A DNA stretch of 35,489 nucleotides from an uncultured Spartobacteria bacterium (GCA_937960895.1 CALCJD010000118.1:1-35489); one strand, 5' to 3'; numbered from the stretch's first letter, positions 26,703-33,831 are shown. Numbers and translations are program-made. The notes: generated by a model not told the origin, from the sequence alone.

Positions 26703-27431
26703 TTATTTGACCGCCGCCCAGACGCGATGTACGTCGTCGTGTTCGTCGAGGGCGTGGAGAAACTCCCCGACCTCCGTCGCCTGTTCCTCGGTGAGGGTCG
26801 GAAACTGCTTGGCCACGTAGCCAAGTTCGCTGGTGACCACCGTCCATCCATTCGCGGCCAGCCATTTGGAAACCGCCGCCGTGGCCGTGCGCTCGGTGAT
26901 GAAGCGGGCGCCGGTCACCCCCGCGGGAATGTCGTCGTTTTGATCATGCGAAAGCGGCTCGACCTCGTTCGCGCCGGCTTCGATGGCGGCTTCCTCGATG
27001 TCGACGGCCTCCGGACGGTGCGCTTCAACGATGCCGACATGATCAAAAAGAAACTTGTTGCTGCCGGGCGTGCCGAGCTGCCCGCGCTTGAAGAGCACCC
27101 GGATCTCCGGCGCGGTGCGGTTGTTGTTGTCGGTCAGCACCTCGACAATCACCGGCACCTTGTGCGGCGCATATCCCTCGTAGACCACATGCTCGAGGAC
27201 CAGCTTTTCCTCCCCGATGCCGGCGCCCTTCTTGATGGCGCGCTCGATCACGTCGCCCTTCACACTGTGTTTGCGCGCCTTCTCACAGGCGGCAAACAGG
27301 CGGGCGTTCGCGTCGGGATCGGGCCCGCCCTGCTTGGCGGCGACCATGATTTCCTTCACCAGTTTGCTGACCATCTGGCCCTTTTTCAAACCGGCCACTT
27401 CTCGTTTTGCGTGGAGCCATTGACGTCCCAT
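26703..27431 (-). CDS. yebC: YebC/PmpR family translation or transcription regulator (TACO1-like)
   Basis: The 242-residue protein has the YebC order: GRQWLHAKREVAGLKKGQMVSKLVKEI at the N-terminus, PDANARLFAACEKARKHSVKGDVIERAIKKG in domain 1, then YEGYAPHKVPVIVEVLTDNNNRTAPEIR and a C-terminal domain ending SELGYVAKQFPTLTEEQ. Family members have been described as DNA-binding regulators and, more recently, as ribosome-associated factors easing translation of proline stretches. The Pro-rich protein at 4938 would be a plausible client. Length is usual (about 240). The start at ATG 27431 is supported by the promoter spacing and by family alignment. Confidence 0.92.
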   Translation of the reverse strand: MGRQWLHAKREVAGLKKGQMVSKLVKEIMVAAKQGGPDPDANARLFAACEKARKHSVKGDVIERAIKKGAGIGEEKLVLEHVVYEGYAPHKVPVIVEVLTDNNNRTAPEIRVLFKRGQLGTPGSNKFLFDHVGIVEAHRPEAVDIEEAAIEAGANEVEPLSHDQNDDIPAGVTGARFITERTATAAVSKWLAANGWTVVTSELGYVAKQFPTLTEEQATEVGEFLHALDEHDDVHRVWAAVK

Positions 27432-27440
27432 AGAAGCGCC

Positions 27441-27469
27441 AACCTAGGGGCCGCGGGAAGGACTGGCAA
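27441..27469 (-). promoter_or_regulatory. Predicted yebC promoter, leaderless layout
   Basis: On the minus strand, TTGCCA (27464-27469), exactly 17 nt, TAGGTT (27441-27446), then 9 nt to the ATG at 27431. No Shine-Dalgarno sequence. Confidence 0.5.
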
Positions 27470-27517
27470 GCGGCGGCGTGGAACGATCCGGGATTTCCCG
27501 CTTGCCAATGTGGAAAA

Positions 27518-27534
27518 TATTAGTTTTACTAATA
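27518..27534 (+). promoter_or_regulatory. AT-rich palindromic operator upstream of dehydrogenase-aldolase operon
   Basis: The perfect inverted repeat TATTAGT-TTT-ACTAATA (27518-27534) ends 9 nt before the ATG at 27544, in an otherwise GC-rich region. It covers a candidate -10 (TACTAA, 27527-27532) whose -35 could be TTGCCA (27502-27507, 19 nt spacer). The placement is that of a repressor operator. A TTGACA at 27536-27541 abuts the ATG and is unlikely to serve this gene. Confidence 0.6.
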
Positions 27535-27543
27535 ATTGACATT

Positions 27544-28656
27544 ATGAGCGTCGAAGTTTTACCTGAGCGGGCGCGTGCGGCGGTGCTGACGGCGCCGGGA
27601 ATGATTGAAACCCGGGAGTTTCCGATTCCGGAGTTGGGGTCGGGGGAGATTTTGGTCGAGGTGGAGGGCTGCGGGATTTGTGGAACGGACGTGCACGAGT
27701 ACAAACGGGATCCGTTTGCGCTGGCGCCCGTCGTTTTGGGCCATGAGGGCACGGGCACGATTGTGGCCCTGGGTTTCGGGGACATCCGGGATTTTACGGG
27801 TCAGCGGCTGCAGGTGGGGGACCAGATTGTCACCTCGGTGCTTCTGCCGGAGGAGTGTTCGTTCATTCATGAACACCCCGACCGGGCCAATCTCAGCGAC
27901 GGCCTGGGTGTGTATGGACTGCTGCCCGATGAGCCGGGACGGCATTTGAACGGATATTTTGCCACGCACATCGTGCTGCGGGAGGGGTCCACGGTTTTCC
28001 GTGTCAACGGCATGCCGTTGAAGCAGCGTCTGCTGATCGAGCCGATGGCGGTGACGGTGCATGCGCTGGAACGCGCGAAGACGACGGGATTGTTGAATTT
28101 CGGCAGCACGGTTCTGGTGCAGGGCTGCGGGCCCATCGGATTGATGATGATTGCCACGCTGTATGCCTACGGGGTGGAGAACATCCTGGCCGTGGACAGC
28201 GTGCCCCAGCGTCTGGAGATGGCCTGTCTCATGGGCGCGAGCCGGGCCATTCGTCTGGGTGGGGACGAGGACGTGCGCGCGGCGGTGGCGCGGTGCACCG
28301 GGGGCCGGGGGGTGGATTTCGCCTTTCAATGCACGGGGGTTCCCGCGGCCGCCTCGGCGATCTGGAAGTTCATCCGGCGCGGCGGCGGCCTCTGCGAGGT
28401 GGGGTTCTTCATGGACAACGGAACCTGTGAAATCAATCCGCACGAGGACCTCTGCAAAAAGGAGATCACGGCGGTGGGTTCCTGGGTTTACACCCCGCAG
28501 GAATATCCGGTGGCCATAGCGATGATCCGCCATCTTGGGCGGATCGGCGTGCCGATCGAAAACCTGGTGACACATACGTTTCCGTTGACGAGAATCGCGG
28601 ATGCAATGGAAACAAACATCGCCATGGAGGGCATCAAACTAGCCGTGGTGCCATGA
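27544..28656 (+). CDS. Zinc-dependent medium-chain dehydrogenase lacking the structural zinc lobe
   Basis: The 370-residue medium-chain dehydrogenase has GCGICGTDVHE (catalytic zinc Cys46), LGHEGTG (His67, Glu68) and the Rossmann motif VLVQGCGPIGLMM followed by an acidic residue (AVDS), favouring NAD. The usual four-Cys structural zinc lobe is absent. The corresponding stretch is PEECSFIHEHPDRANLSDGLG with one Cys. The start at ATG 27544 matches the family; upstream in-frame starts would cross the palindromic operator. The last four bases overlap the aldolase start (ATGA), so the two are coupled. It probably oxidises a polyol, sugar or 2-hydroxyacid made or used by the aldolase partner; the substrate is unknown. 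Confidence 0.86.
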   Translation: MSVEVLPERARAAVLTAPGMIETREFPIPELGSGEILVEVEGCGICGTDVHEYKRDPFALAPVVLGHEGTGTIVALGFGDIRDFTGQRLQVGDQIVTSVLLPEECSFIHEHPDRANLSDGLGVYGLLPDEPGRHLNGYFATHIVLREGSTVFRVNGMPLKQRLLIEPMAVTVHALERAKTTGLLNFGSTVLVQGCGPIGLMMIATLYAYGVENILAVDSVPQRLEMACLMGASRAIRLGGDEDVRAAVARCTGGRGVDFAFQCTGVPAAASAIWKFIRRGGGLCEVGFFMDNGTCEINPHEDLCKKEITAVGSWVYTPQEYPVAIAMIRHLGRIGVPIENLVTHTFPLTRIADAMETNIAMEGIKLAVVP

Positions 28657-29933
28657 GAGACATTGTTCATCCGGCGGATCGGCTCGTGGAGGCCATGGCG
28701 CGGATCTACCGCTACCGCATGACCACCACCTCGGGGGGTAATCTGTCCATTCGCGACGAGGAGGGCTCCATCTGGATCACGCCGGCCCGCGTGGACAAGG
28801 GGGCGCTGCGGCGGGACGATATCGTGAAGGTGCAGCGCGACGGCAACACCCAGGGGCGCCACAAGCCGTCCTCGGAGTTCCCCTTTCACCGCCGCATCTA
28901 TGAGGTGCGTCCGGATCTTCGGGCGGTCATTCACGCCCATCCCGTGGCGCTCGTGGCGTTCAGCATCTGCGGAAAGACCCCGAACACCCGGCTCTTTGCG
29001 AAGGCCCATGCCATCTGCGGCGAGGTCGGGTTTGCGCCCTACGCCCTGCCGGGCAGTGCGCTGCTCGGTGAGCGCATCGCGGAGGTTTTTGCGCGCGGCC
29101 ACGACTGCGTGATGCTGGAAAACCACGGCGTGGTCGTGGGAGGAAAGGATTTCGCGGAGGCCTTCCGGCGTTTCGAAATGCTGGAATTTGTGGCCCGGAC
29201 CATCGTGAAGGCCAGTGCCCTCGGACCCGTGAAGTATCTCTCCGATGCGGATCTGGCCCTGGGCGAGAGTCCCGTGCCGGTTCTCGAGACCTTCGAACCC
29301 GGCGAAGCCTCCACCCGCGAACGGGCTCTCCGGCGCGAGTTGTGCGATTTCATCCGGCGCGGCTACCAGCAGCGGCTCCTGACCAGCGCCGCCGGAAGTT
29401 TTTCGGTGCGGCTGGACGCCAATTCCTTCCTCATCACAAGGGAATTGGTGGATCGGGCCGTGATCACGCCCGATCAACTGGTCCTGATCCGGGACGGAAA
29501 ATGTGAAGCCGGGGGTCGTCCCAGCCGGGCCTGGCGCCTGCACGCGCCCCTCTATGCGCGGCATCCCGAAATCCACGCCATCGTCAACGCCACCCCGGTG
29601 AACGCCACCGCGTTCTCCGTCTCCCCGCGGCGGCTGGACACCCGCACGATCCCGGAAAGCTACATCTTTCTCCGCGACGTGGCGGTGCTGCCCTTTGCCT
29701 CGCTTTACAAAAACCCCGCGGAGGTCGCCGAGAAGATCTCGGCGGAATTTCCGATCGCCCTGGTGGAAAACGACTGCGCCCTCGTGCTGGGACGCAACAT
29801 CCTCGACGCCTTCGACCGCCTCGAGGTTCTCGAATCCACCGCCGAGGCGGTGATCAACAGCACCGCGCTCGGAGAGGTGCGCCCCATGGGAGAGGACGTG
29901 ATCAATGATCTGGTGCGGGCCTTTTTGAGCTGA
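28653..29933 (+). CDS. Tandem class II aldolase/adducin-domain protein, second half degenerate
   Basis: The 426-residue protein contains two class II aldolase domains in tandem. The first (about residues 8-190) has the complete site: catalytic Glu75 in SSEFPFHRRIYE, zinc ligands His94 and His96 in VIHAHP, and His158 in LENHGVVVGG. The second (about 225-410) has the same fold pattern, but the matching positions are Ala293 (SRAWRLHAPLY), Asn312 and Thr314 (VNATP), and Asp374 (VENDCALVLG), so all four are lost. Typical family members are single-domain fuculose- or rhamnulose-phosphate aldolases, or decarboxylases. Translation is coupled to the dehydrogenase gene by ATGA overlap, and a terminator follows. 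Substrate unknown. Confidence 0.85.
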   Translation: MRDIVHPADRLVEAMARIYRYRMTTTSGGNLSIRDEEGSIWITPARVDKGALRRDDIVKVQRDGNTQGRHKPSSEFPFHRRIYEVRPDLRAVIHAHPVALVAFSICGKTPNTRLFAKAHAICGEVGFAPYALPGSALLGERIAEVFARGHDCVMLENHGVVVGGKDFAEAFRRFEMLEFVARTIVKASALGPVKYLSDADLALGESPVPVLETFEPGEASTRERALRRELCDFIRRGYQQRLLTSAAGSFSVRLDANSFLITRELVDRAVITPDQLVLIRDGKCEAGGRPSRAWRLHAPLYARHPEIHAIVNATPVNATAFSVSPRRLDTRTIPESYIFLRDVAVLPFASLYKNPAEVAEKISAEFPIALVENDCALVLGRNILDAFDRLEVLESTAEAVINSTALGEVRPMGEDVINDLVRAFLS

Positions 29934-29950
29934 CCTTGTTGGAGGGGAGC

Positions 29951-29989
29951 GGGGCGCCGTCCGGAAATTCCGGCGGCGCCCCGAATTTT
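29951..29989 (+). terminator. Terminator between convergent aldolase and lipoprotein genes
   Basis: GGGGCGCCG (29951-29959) plus CCGG (29961-29964) pairs with CCGG (29970-29973) plus CGGCGCCCC (29974-29982). This gives 13 bp with one bulged T and an AAATT loop. GAATTTT follows on the plus strand, while the minus strand has no T-tract. It therefore serves mainly the aldolase operon, though it lies right after the lipoprotein stop. Confidence 0.7.
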
Positions 29990-30148
29990 CTAATCGTTGT
30001 AGGTTTTGCCCTGCAGCCGGTTCTCGGTATCGGTCAGACTCTGATCCCAGCGTTTGAGAGCCTCCCAAACCGTTTCCCGACGGCCCATGGAATCGGTCTG
30101 ACACCCGGAAAGGGCGAGAAGCACAAGAAGCAGATGGACGTATTTCAC
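29990..30148 (-). CDS. Very small lipoprotein
   Basis: A 52-residue protein starts at GTG 30148. Its signal peptide, MKYVHLLLVLLALSGC, has a perfect lipobox (LSGC, Cys16). A 36-residue mature part (QTDSMGRRETVWEALKRWDQSLTDTEN and so on) is predicted to be helical and charged. It is too short for most gene finders. A TTG at 30187 would extend it with a tail unsuited to a signal peptide, so GTG is chosen. The preceding leader ORF ends on the same GTGA, so translation could be coupled. No family recognised. It is convergent with the aldolase gene and divergent from tetR. Confidence 0.65.
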   Translation of the reverse strand: MKYVHLLLVLLALSGCQTDSMGRRETVWEALKRWDQSLTDTENRLQGKTYND

Positions 30149-30234
30149 CTTGCGGTCAGGCTCAGGCAAACCGGCCGTCTTTCGCAAGTGGGAAAACCGG
30201 GACGGGGGCGGACGGAGGGACGGAATTTTTTCAT
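30145..30234 (-). CDS. Possible 29-codon leader ORF upstream of the small lipoprotein
   Basis: ATG at 30234 is preceded by the strongest Shine-Dalgarno sequence in the window (GGAGGAGG, plus-strand positions 30238-30245). It opens MKKFRPSVRPRPGF, Arg/Pro-rich, and ends at a TGA overlapping the lipoprotein GTG (GTGA). It could be a coupling leader peptide, or a sequencing or natural frameshift could have split a longer protein. Homology is not visible. Confidence 0.35.
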   Translation of the reverse strand: MKKFRPSVRPRPGFPTCERRPVCLSLTAR

Positions 30235-30278
30235 TGACCTCCTCCGTGTTTTCTTCGAAAATACCAACCGGTTTGTAT
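30234..30278 (+). promoter_or_regulatory. tetR promoter and overlapping autoregulatory operator
   Basis: TTGACC (30234-30239), exactly 17 nt, GAAAAT (30257-30262). The palindrome ATACCAACCGGTTTGTAT (30261-30278) has central AACCGGTT perfect and only one mismatched pair over 18 bp. It covers the end of the -10, the likely start site and the first bases of the tetR ATG at 30277. This is a typical position for a TetR dimer to block its own promoter. Confidence 0.68.
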
Positions 30279-30945
30279 GAAAAGAAGTGTTCGAAAATCC
30301 CGCAATCCGGAGGAGACGCGTCAGAAGTTGGTGGCGGCGGCCCGCGATGTGATTTTGGAGCGGGGTTTCAGCGCGGCGGGGGTGGATCAGATCTGCGAGG
30401 CCGCGGGGGTGACCAAGGGGGCGTTTTTTCATCATTTCAAATCGAAGGACGAGATTGGCAAGGCGGCGCTGGCGGACTGGGCGGCCTTTGGCATGGGCCT
30501 GTATGCGGAGGCGAAGGCGGGTCCGCTGCGGAATCCGCTCGATCATGTGCACCGGTTCATTGACATCATGATCGGATTCCTCCGTCATTCGGAGTCGCCG
30601 GTGACCTGTGTGGTGGGCATCATTTCCCAGGAACAGGCTTTGGCCAATCCGGTGCTGCGCGAGGCCTGTGCGCAATATCTCGGGGACTGGACGGATTTCG
30701 CCCGGGAGTTGCTGGAGGAGGCGAAGGCCGCGCGCCCTCCGCGGCAGGACTTTGATTCCGGGGAGGTGGCCTGGTTTCTACAGAGTCTCTGGCAGGGATC
30801 CATGCTCATTGCCAAGACGCGGAGGGATCCGCAGATCGCGATTCGCAATCTTGAGCGGGCCCGGACGTATATCGACGGATTGTTTGGTCTTGAAACCGGA
30901 AAAAAACCGACCGCGCGGACGGTCAAAAACGATTCACCTCTCTGA
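30277..30945 (+). CDS. TetR family transcriptional repressor
   Basis: The 222-residue regulator has an N-terminal TetR helix-turn-helix (residues about 10-60): TRQKLVAAARDVILERGFSAAGVDQICEAAGVTKGAFFHHFKSKDEIG. The ligand-binding domain (MIGFLRHSESPVTCVVGIISQEQA, VAWFLQSLWQGSMLIAKTRRD) resembles the TetR_C group of regulators for xenobiotic and redox responses. The effector is unknown. A palindromic operator on its own start codon suggests autorepression, and the GFA gene begins 5 nt after its stop. It is therefore the best candidate controller of the run of small genes to 35489. The basic C-terminal tail (GKKPTARTVKND) is unusual but harmless. Confidence 0.92.
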   Translation: MKRSVRKSRNPEETRQKLVAAARDVILERGFSAAGVDQICEAAGVTKGAFFHHFKSKDEIGKAALADWAAFGMGLYAEAKAGPLRNPLDHVHRFIDIMIGFLRHSESPVTCVVGIISQEQALANPVLREACAQYLGDWTDFARELLEEAKAARPPRQDFDSGEVAWFLQSLWQGSMLIAKTRRDPQIAIRNLERARTYIDGLFGLETGKKPTARTVKNDSPL

Positions 30946-30950
30946 CTCCG

Positions 30951-31367
30951 ATGAAACTTCCTCTGACGGGCGGCTGTGCGTGTGGAGCGATCCGCTATGA
31001 GTGCGGGGCGGAACCGATGGCGATGTTTTATTGTCATTGCCGGGACTGCCAGCAGGCGGGAGGAGGGGCCTGCGCCGCCGCGGTGTTGCTGCCGGTGGCC
31101 GCGTTCCGGATCACGTGCGGCGAACCGCGTTATTTCGAGACGTCCAGTCTGGCGGGCGGGACACACCGCCGGGGTTTCTGCGCGGTCTGCGGCTCACGGA
31201 TTCTCGGCGCGGTGAAGGAGGGCCAGCCCTTCATCGGCGTGCTCGCCGGCAGTCTCGACGATCCCTCCATCTTCCAGCCGTCCTGCCACATCTTTGTGGC
31301 CGACGCGCAACCCTGGCATCCCCTGAACGACGGGCTGCCCCGATACCGGCACTACATGCCCCTGTGA
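30951..31367 (+). CDS. GFA/CENP-V family zinc protein
   Basis: The 138-residue protein has the GFA zinc-binding pattern: GGCACG (Cys9, Cys11), CHCRDC (Cys28, Cys30, Cys33) and FCAVCGS (Cys77, Cys80). The C-terminal part is the typical CHIFVADAQPWHPLNDGLPRY. The family was named after glutathione-dependent formaldehyde-activating enzyme, though many members have no proven activity. It starts 5 nt after tetR and is first in the cassette under that regulator, so a role in handling an electrophile is possible but not shown. Confidence 0.88.
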   Translation: MKLPLTGGCACGAIRYECGAEPMAMFYCHCRDCQQAGGGACAAAVLLPVAAFRITCGEPRYFETSSLAGGTHRRGFCAVCGSRILGAVKEGQPFIGVLAGSLDDPSIFQPSCHIFVADAQPWHPLNDGLPRYRHYMPL

Positions 31368-31373
31368 ATTTTT

Positions 31374-31398
31374 CTCAACCCCATACCCCAAATCCACC
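31374..31398 (+). promoter_or_regulatory. G-free C/A-rich leader before DUF1428 gene
   Basis: The 31 nt between the GFA stop and the ATG at 31399 contain no G. CTCAACCCCATACCCC (31374-31389) recurs nearly unchanged before two later cassette genes (33333-33348 and 33832-33849). There is no Shine-Dalgarno sequence. Confidence 0.5.
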
Positions 31399-31761
31399 AT
31401 GAGCAAATATGTCGACGGATTCGTCATTCCCATCGCCAAGGACAAGGTTGAAGCCTGCCGGGCCATCGCCGAAAAGGCCTCGAAACTCTGGAAGGAACAC
31501 GGTGCGCTCGAATATCGCGAGTGCGTTCTGGAGGACAGCGTCACGAAGGACACCCTGCCCTTCCCCCGGCTCGCCTCCACCCGGGACGGCGAGACGGTGA
31601 TTTTCGCCTACATCACGTTCCATTCCTGCGCCCACCGGGATGAGGTGAACGCAAAGGTCATGGCCGATCTCCGGCTGCATGAGATGTGCGGCCCGGACAG
31701 CGTTCCGTTCGAATGCTCCCGCATGGCCTACGGGGGATTCGAGACGATCGTCGAAGCCTGA
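31399..31761 (+). CDS. DUF1428 (YbaA-like) protein
   Basis: The 120-residue ferredoxin-like alpha/beta protein has the DUF1428 layout. It opens YVDGFVIPIAKDKVEACRAIAEKASKLWKEHGALEYRECV. Then come VTKDTLPFPRLASTRDGETVIFAYITF, HRDEVNAKVMADLRL and a C-terminal MAYGGFETIVE. No catalytic residues are known in the family, which often neighbours VOC and SRPBCC genes. It is separated from the GFA gene by a G-free leader and ends 4 nt before the SRPBCC gene. Confidence 0.9.
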   Translation: MSKYVDGFVIPIAKDKVEACRAIAEKASKLWKEHGALEYRECVLEDSVTKDTLPFPRLASTRDGETVIFAYITFHSCAHRDEVNAKVMADLRLHEMCGPDSVPFECSRMAYGGFETIVEA

Positions 31762-31765
31762 GGTC

Positions 31766-32308
31766 ATGAAAAAGGTCCTTGCCCTTTTCGGGGCGGCGGT
31801 CGCCGTCGTGGTGGTTGTCCTGCTGGTTGTCATCCAGTCCCGGCCGGATGACTTCCGGGTGAGTCGCTCAGCGGTCATTCCGGCGCCGCCCCCCGCGGTC
31901 TTTGCCCATGTCAACGACCTGCAAAAATGGGAGTCCTGGTCGCCGTGGGCGAAGCGGGATCCGAATTCCCGGGTCAGTTTTTCCGGTCCGCCGGAGGGCA
32001 AGGGTTCCGCCATGGCCTGGGTGGGCAACGAGCAGGTGGGCGAAGGGAAGATGACGATCACCGAAAGCGTGCCGGGGGAACGGATCGTGCTGCAGCTGGA
32101 GTTCGTCAAGCCGTTTGAGGGTTCGAGCACCACGGAGTTCACCTTCCGGCCCGAGGACGGCGGCACGCACGTCACCTGGACCATGTCCGGCACGAACAAT
32201 TTCGTCAGCAAGGCGGTGAGTCTGTTCATGGACTGCGACAAAATCGTGGGCGCGCAGTTCGAACAGGGGCTCGACAACATAAAGAAGGCCGTCGCTGCAC
32301 AGCCCTGA
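31766..32308 (+). CDS. Membrane-anchored SRPBCC (START/Bet v 1-like) protein
   Basis: The 180-residue protein has an N-terminal hydrophobic helix (residues 3-23, LALFGAAVAVVVVVLLVV), so it is probably anchored in the membrane with its domain outside or at the surface. A polyketide cyclase/SRPBCC domain follows: VSRSAVIPAPPPAVFAHVNDLQKWESWSPWAKRD, then MTITESVPGERIVLQLEFVKPFEGSSTTEFTFRPEDGGTHVTWTMSGTNNF. The fold binds hydrophobic ligands. The start is the ATG at 31766, 4 nt after the upstream stop; an upstream in-frame start would overlap DUF1428. Ligand unknown. Confidence 0.87.
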   Translation: MKKVLALFGAAVAVVVVVLLVVIQSRPDDFRVSRSAVIPAPPPAVFAHVNDLQKWESWSPWAKRDPNSRVSFSGPPEGKGSAMAWVGNEQVGEGKMTITESVPGERIVLQLEFVKPFEGSSTTEFTFRPEDGGTHVTWTMSGTNNFVSKAVSLFMDCDKIVGAQFEQGLDNIKKAVAAQP

Positions 32309-32339
32309 AAAATCCCCACACGCATACGCATCCATCCCC
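32309..32339 (+). promoter_or_regulatory. C/A-rich leader before first PhnB-type VOC gene
   Basis: The 31-nt spacer contains only two G, ends CCATCCCC against the ATG at 32340, and has no Shine-Dalgarno sequence. It has the same composition and length as the spacers before DUF1428 and the second VOC gene, but a weaker sequence match. Confidence 0.35.
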
Positions 32340-32843
32340 ATGAGTCTTCTCACCCGGCGCATCACTCCGTTTCTCTGGTTTCATCGCGAAGCCGAGGAAG
32401 CCGCGAATTATTACGTTTCGGTTTTTCCGAATTCCCGGATCACCTCCATCACCCGCTACAACGCCGCCAGCGCGCAGGCTTCCGGGCAAAGGGAGGGTTC
32501 GGTGATGACCGTCGGTTTTGTTCTCGATGGCCAGGAGTTCACCGCCATCAACGGCGGTCCGCACTTCACCTTCTCCGGTGCGGTGTCCTTTGTGGTCCAT
32601 TGCGGAAACCAGGAGGAAATCGATTATTACTGGGAAAAACTTTCCGCGGGCGGTGATCCCCAGGCCCGCCGGTGCGGCTGGCTGGCCGACCGCTGGGGGC
32701 TTTTCTGGCAGGTGGTGCCCACCCGTCTTCTGGAACTGCTGTCCGGTCCCGATCCCGAGGCGGGCCGCCGCGCCATGGAGGCGGTCTTGCAGATGGAAAA
32801 AATCGATCTGGCCGCCGTGGAAAAGGCGGTGGGCGCAGCCTGA
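32340..32843 (+). CDS. VOC family protein, PhnB/3-demethylubiquinone methyltransferase-like
   Basis: The 167-residue protein has the PhnB-like VOC layout: ITPFLWFHREAEEAANYYVSVFPNSRITSITRY, then MTVGFVLDGQEFTAINGGPHFTFSGAVSFVVHC, EEIDYYWEKLSAGGDPQARRCGWLADRWGLFWQVVP and a C-terminal helix with MEAVLQMEKIDLAAVEKA. This group lacks a demonstrated reaction despite the historical methyltransferase name; many members are resistance or stress proteins. It sits between two SRPBCC genes, 10 nt before the next start. Confidence 0.92.
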   Translation: MSLLTRRITPFLWFHREAEEAANYYVSVFPNSRITSITRYNAASAQASGQREGSVMTVGFVLDGQEFTAINGGPHFTFSGAVSFVVHCGNQEEIDYYWEKLSAGGDPQARRCGWLADRWGLFWQVVPTRLLELLSGPDPEAGRRAMEAVLQMEKIDLAAVEKAVGAA

Positions 32844-32853
32844 AAATCCCATT

Positions 32854-33318
32854 ATGAACACCCCCAAATACGAACTGGTGATCACGCGGGACGTTCCCGT
32901 TCCCGCCGCGAAACTCTACCAGGGCTGGACCGATCCCGAACTCCTGAAGCAGTGGTTTGTTCCGAAACCCTGGAGCATAGCCGGCGTGAAGATGGATCTC
33001 CGCCCCGGCGGTTCGTCCGAAATCGTCATGCGCAGCCCCGACGGTCAGGAGTTTCCCAACCGGGGTGTCTATCTCGAAGTCGTGCCCGACAAAAAGCTCG
33101 TCTTCACCGACGCCTACACCGAGGCGTGGGTTCCGTCCGGGCACCCGTTCATGACGGCCATGGTGACCTTCGAGGAACTCGGCAACGGGCTCACCCGTTA
33201 CACCGCCCGCGCCCTCCATTGGACCGAGGAGGATCGCAAAAAACACGAGGAAATGGGTTTCGAATCCGGCTGGAACACCTGCCTCGACCAGTTGGTGGAA
33301 CTCATGAACAACCGATAG
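32854..33318 (+). CDS. AHSA1-like SRPBCC protein
   Basis: The 154-residue cytoplasmic SRPBCC protein of the AHSA1 type begins YELVITRDVPVPAAKLYQGWTDPELLKQWFVPKPW. It continues KMDLRPGGSSEIVMRSPDGQEFPNRGVYLEVVPDKKLVFTDAY and ends with EEDRKKHEEMGFESGWNTCLDQLVELM. The start is ATG 32854; the longer open frame upstream overlaps the VOC gene. AHSA1-like proteins are often encoded beside VOC proteins and TetR or ArsR regulators. Ligand unknown. Confidence 0.92.
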   Translation: MNTPKYELVITRDVPVPAAKLYQGWTDPELLKQWFVPKPWSIAGVKMDLRPGGSSEIVMRSPDGQEFPNRGVYLEVVPDKKLVFTDAYTEAWVPSGHPFMTAMVTFEELGNGLTRYTARALHWTEEDRKKHEEMGFESGWNTCLDQLVELMNNR

Positions 33319-33332
33319 GTCCTTTCCACAAC

Positions 33333-33348
33333 CTCAACCCCACATCCC
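33333..33348 (+). promoter_or_regulatory. C/A-rich leader before second VOC gene
   Basis: CTCAACCCCACATCCC directly abuts the ATG at 33349. It matches 31374-31389 at most positions and contains no G. The whole 30-nt spacer has one G. No Shine-Dalgarno sequence. Confidence 0.45.
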
Positions 33349-33789
33349 ATGTCCCAAACCACTGTGGCTCCCTATCTCACCTTCAGCGGCCGCTGCGAAG
33401 AGGCGCTGGAGTTTTACCGAAAGGCCGTCGACGCCCGGGTCGAAATGATCATGCGTTTCAACGAAACGCCGGATCCCGTTCCCGAAGGCGTCCTGGCGCC
33501 CGGATTCGAAAACAAGGTCATGCACGCGTCCTTCCGCGTCGGCGAAAGCCTCATCATGGCCTCGGACGGCTGTGACGACCGCGCGAAGTTCGGCGGCTTT
33601 TCGCTGAGCCTTTTGCTTCCCGACGAGAGCCTCGCGCGGAAATATTTCGACGCCCTCTCCGACGGCGGCCGGATCACCATGCCGCTCGGGAAAACCTTCT
33701 GGTCCCCGCTCTTCGGCATGCTCGAGGATCGGTTCGGTGTGGGCTGGATGATCAACGTGTTCGACCCGAACGCCGAGGGTTGCGCCTGA
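33349..33789 (+). CDS. VOC family protein, PhnB-like
   Basis: The 146-residue protein has the classical PhnB-like layout. TVAPYLTFSGRCEEALEFYRKAVDARVEMIMRF is followed by HASFRVGESLIMASDG and LSLLLPDESLARKYFDALSDGGRITMPLGKTFWSPLFGMLEDRFGVGWMINVF. It is smaller than the other VOC protein in the cassette and of a different subgroup, so the two are not a recent duplication. It is separated from the AHSA1 gene by 30 nt and from the propeller gene by 61 nt. Confidence 0.92.
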   Translation: MSQTTVAPYLTFSGRCEEALEFYRKAVDARVEMIMRFNETPDPVPEGVLAPGFENKVMHASFRVGESLIMASDGCDDRAKFGGFSLSLLLPDESLARKYFDALSDGGRITMPLGKTFWSPLFGMLEDRFGVGWMINVFDPNAEGCA

Positions 33790-33831
33790 ATCAAAACCGG
33801 ACCGGCACGGCGATCCAAGACGGCGCCGGCT

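Noticed and set aside
27536..27541. Perfect TTGACA immediately before the dehydrogenase ATG
   Set aside because: As a -35 it would start transcription inside the gene; no good -10 or alternative start codon follows at the right distance.
27478..27543. N-terminal extension of the dehydrogenase from a GTG at 27478
   Set aside because: It would translate through the palindromic operator; the family N-terminus fits the ATG at 27544.
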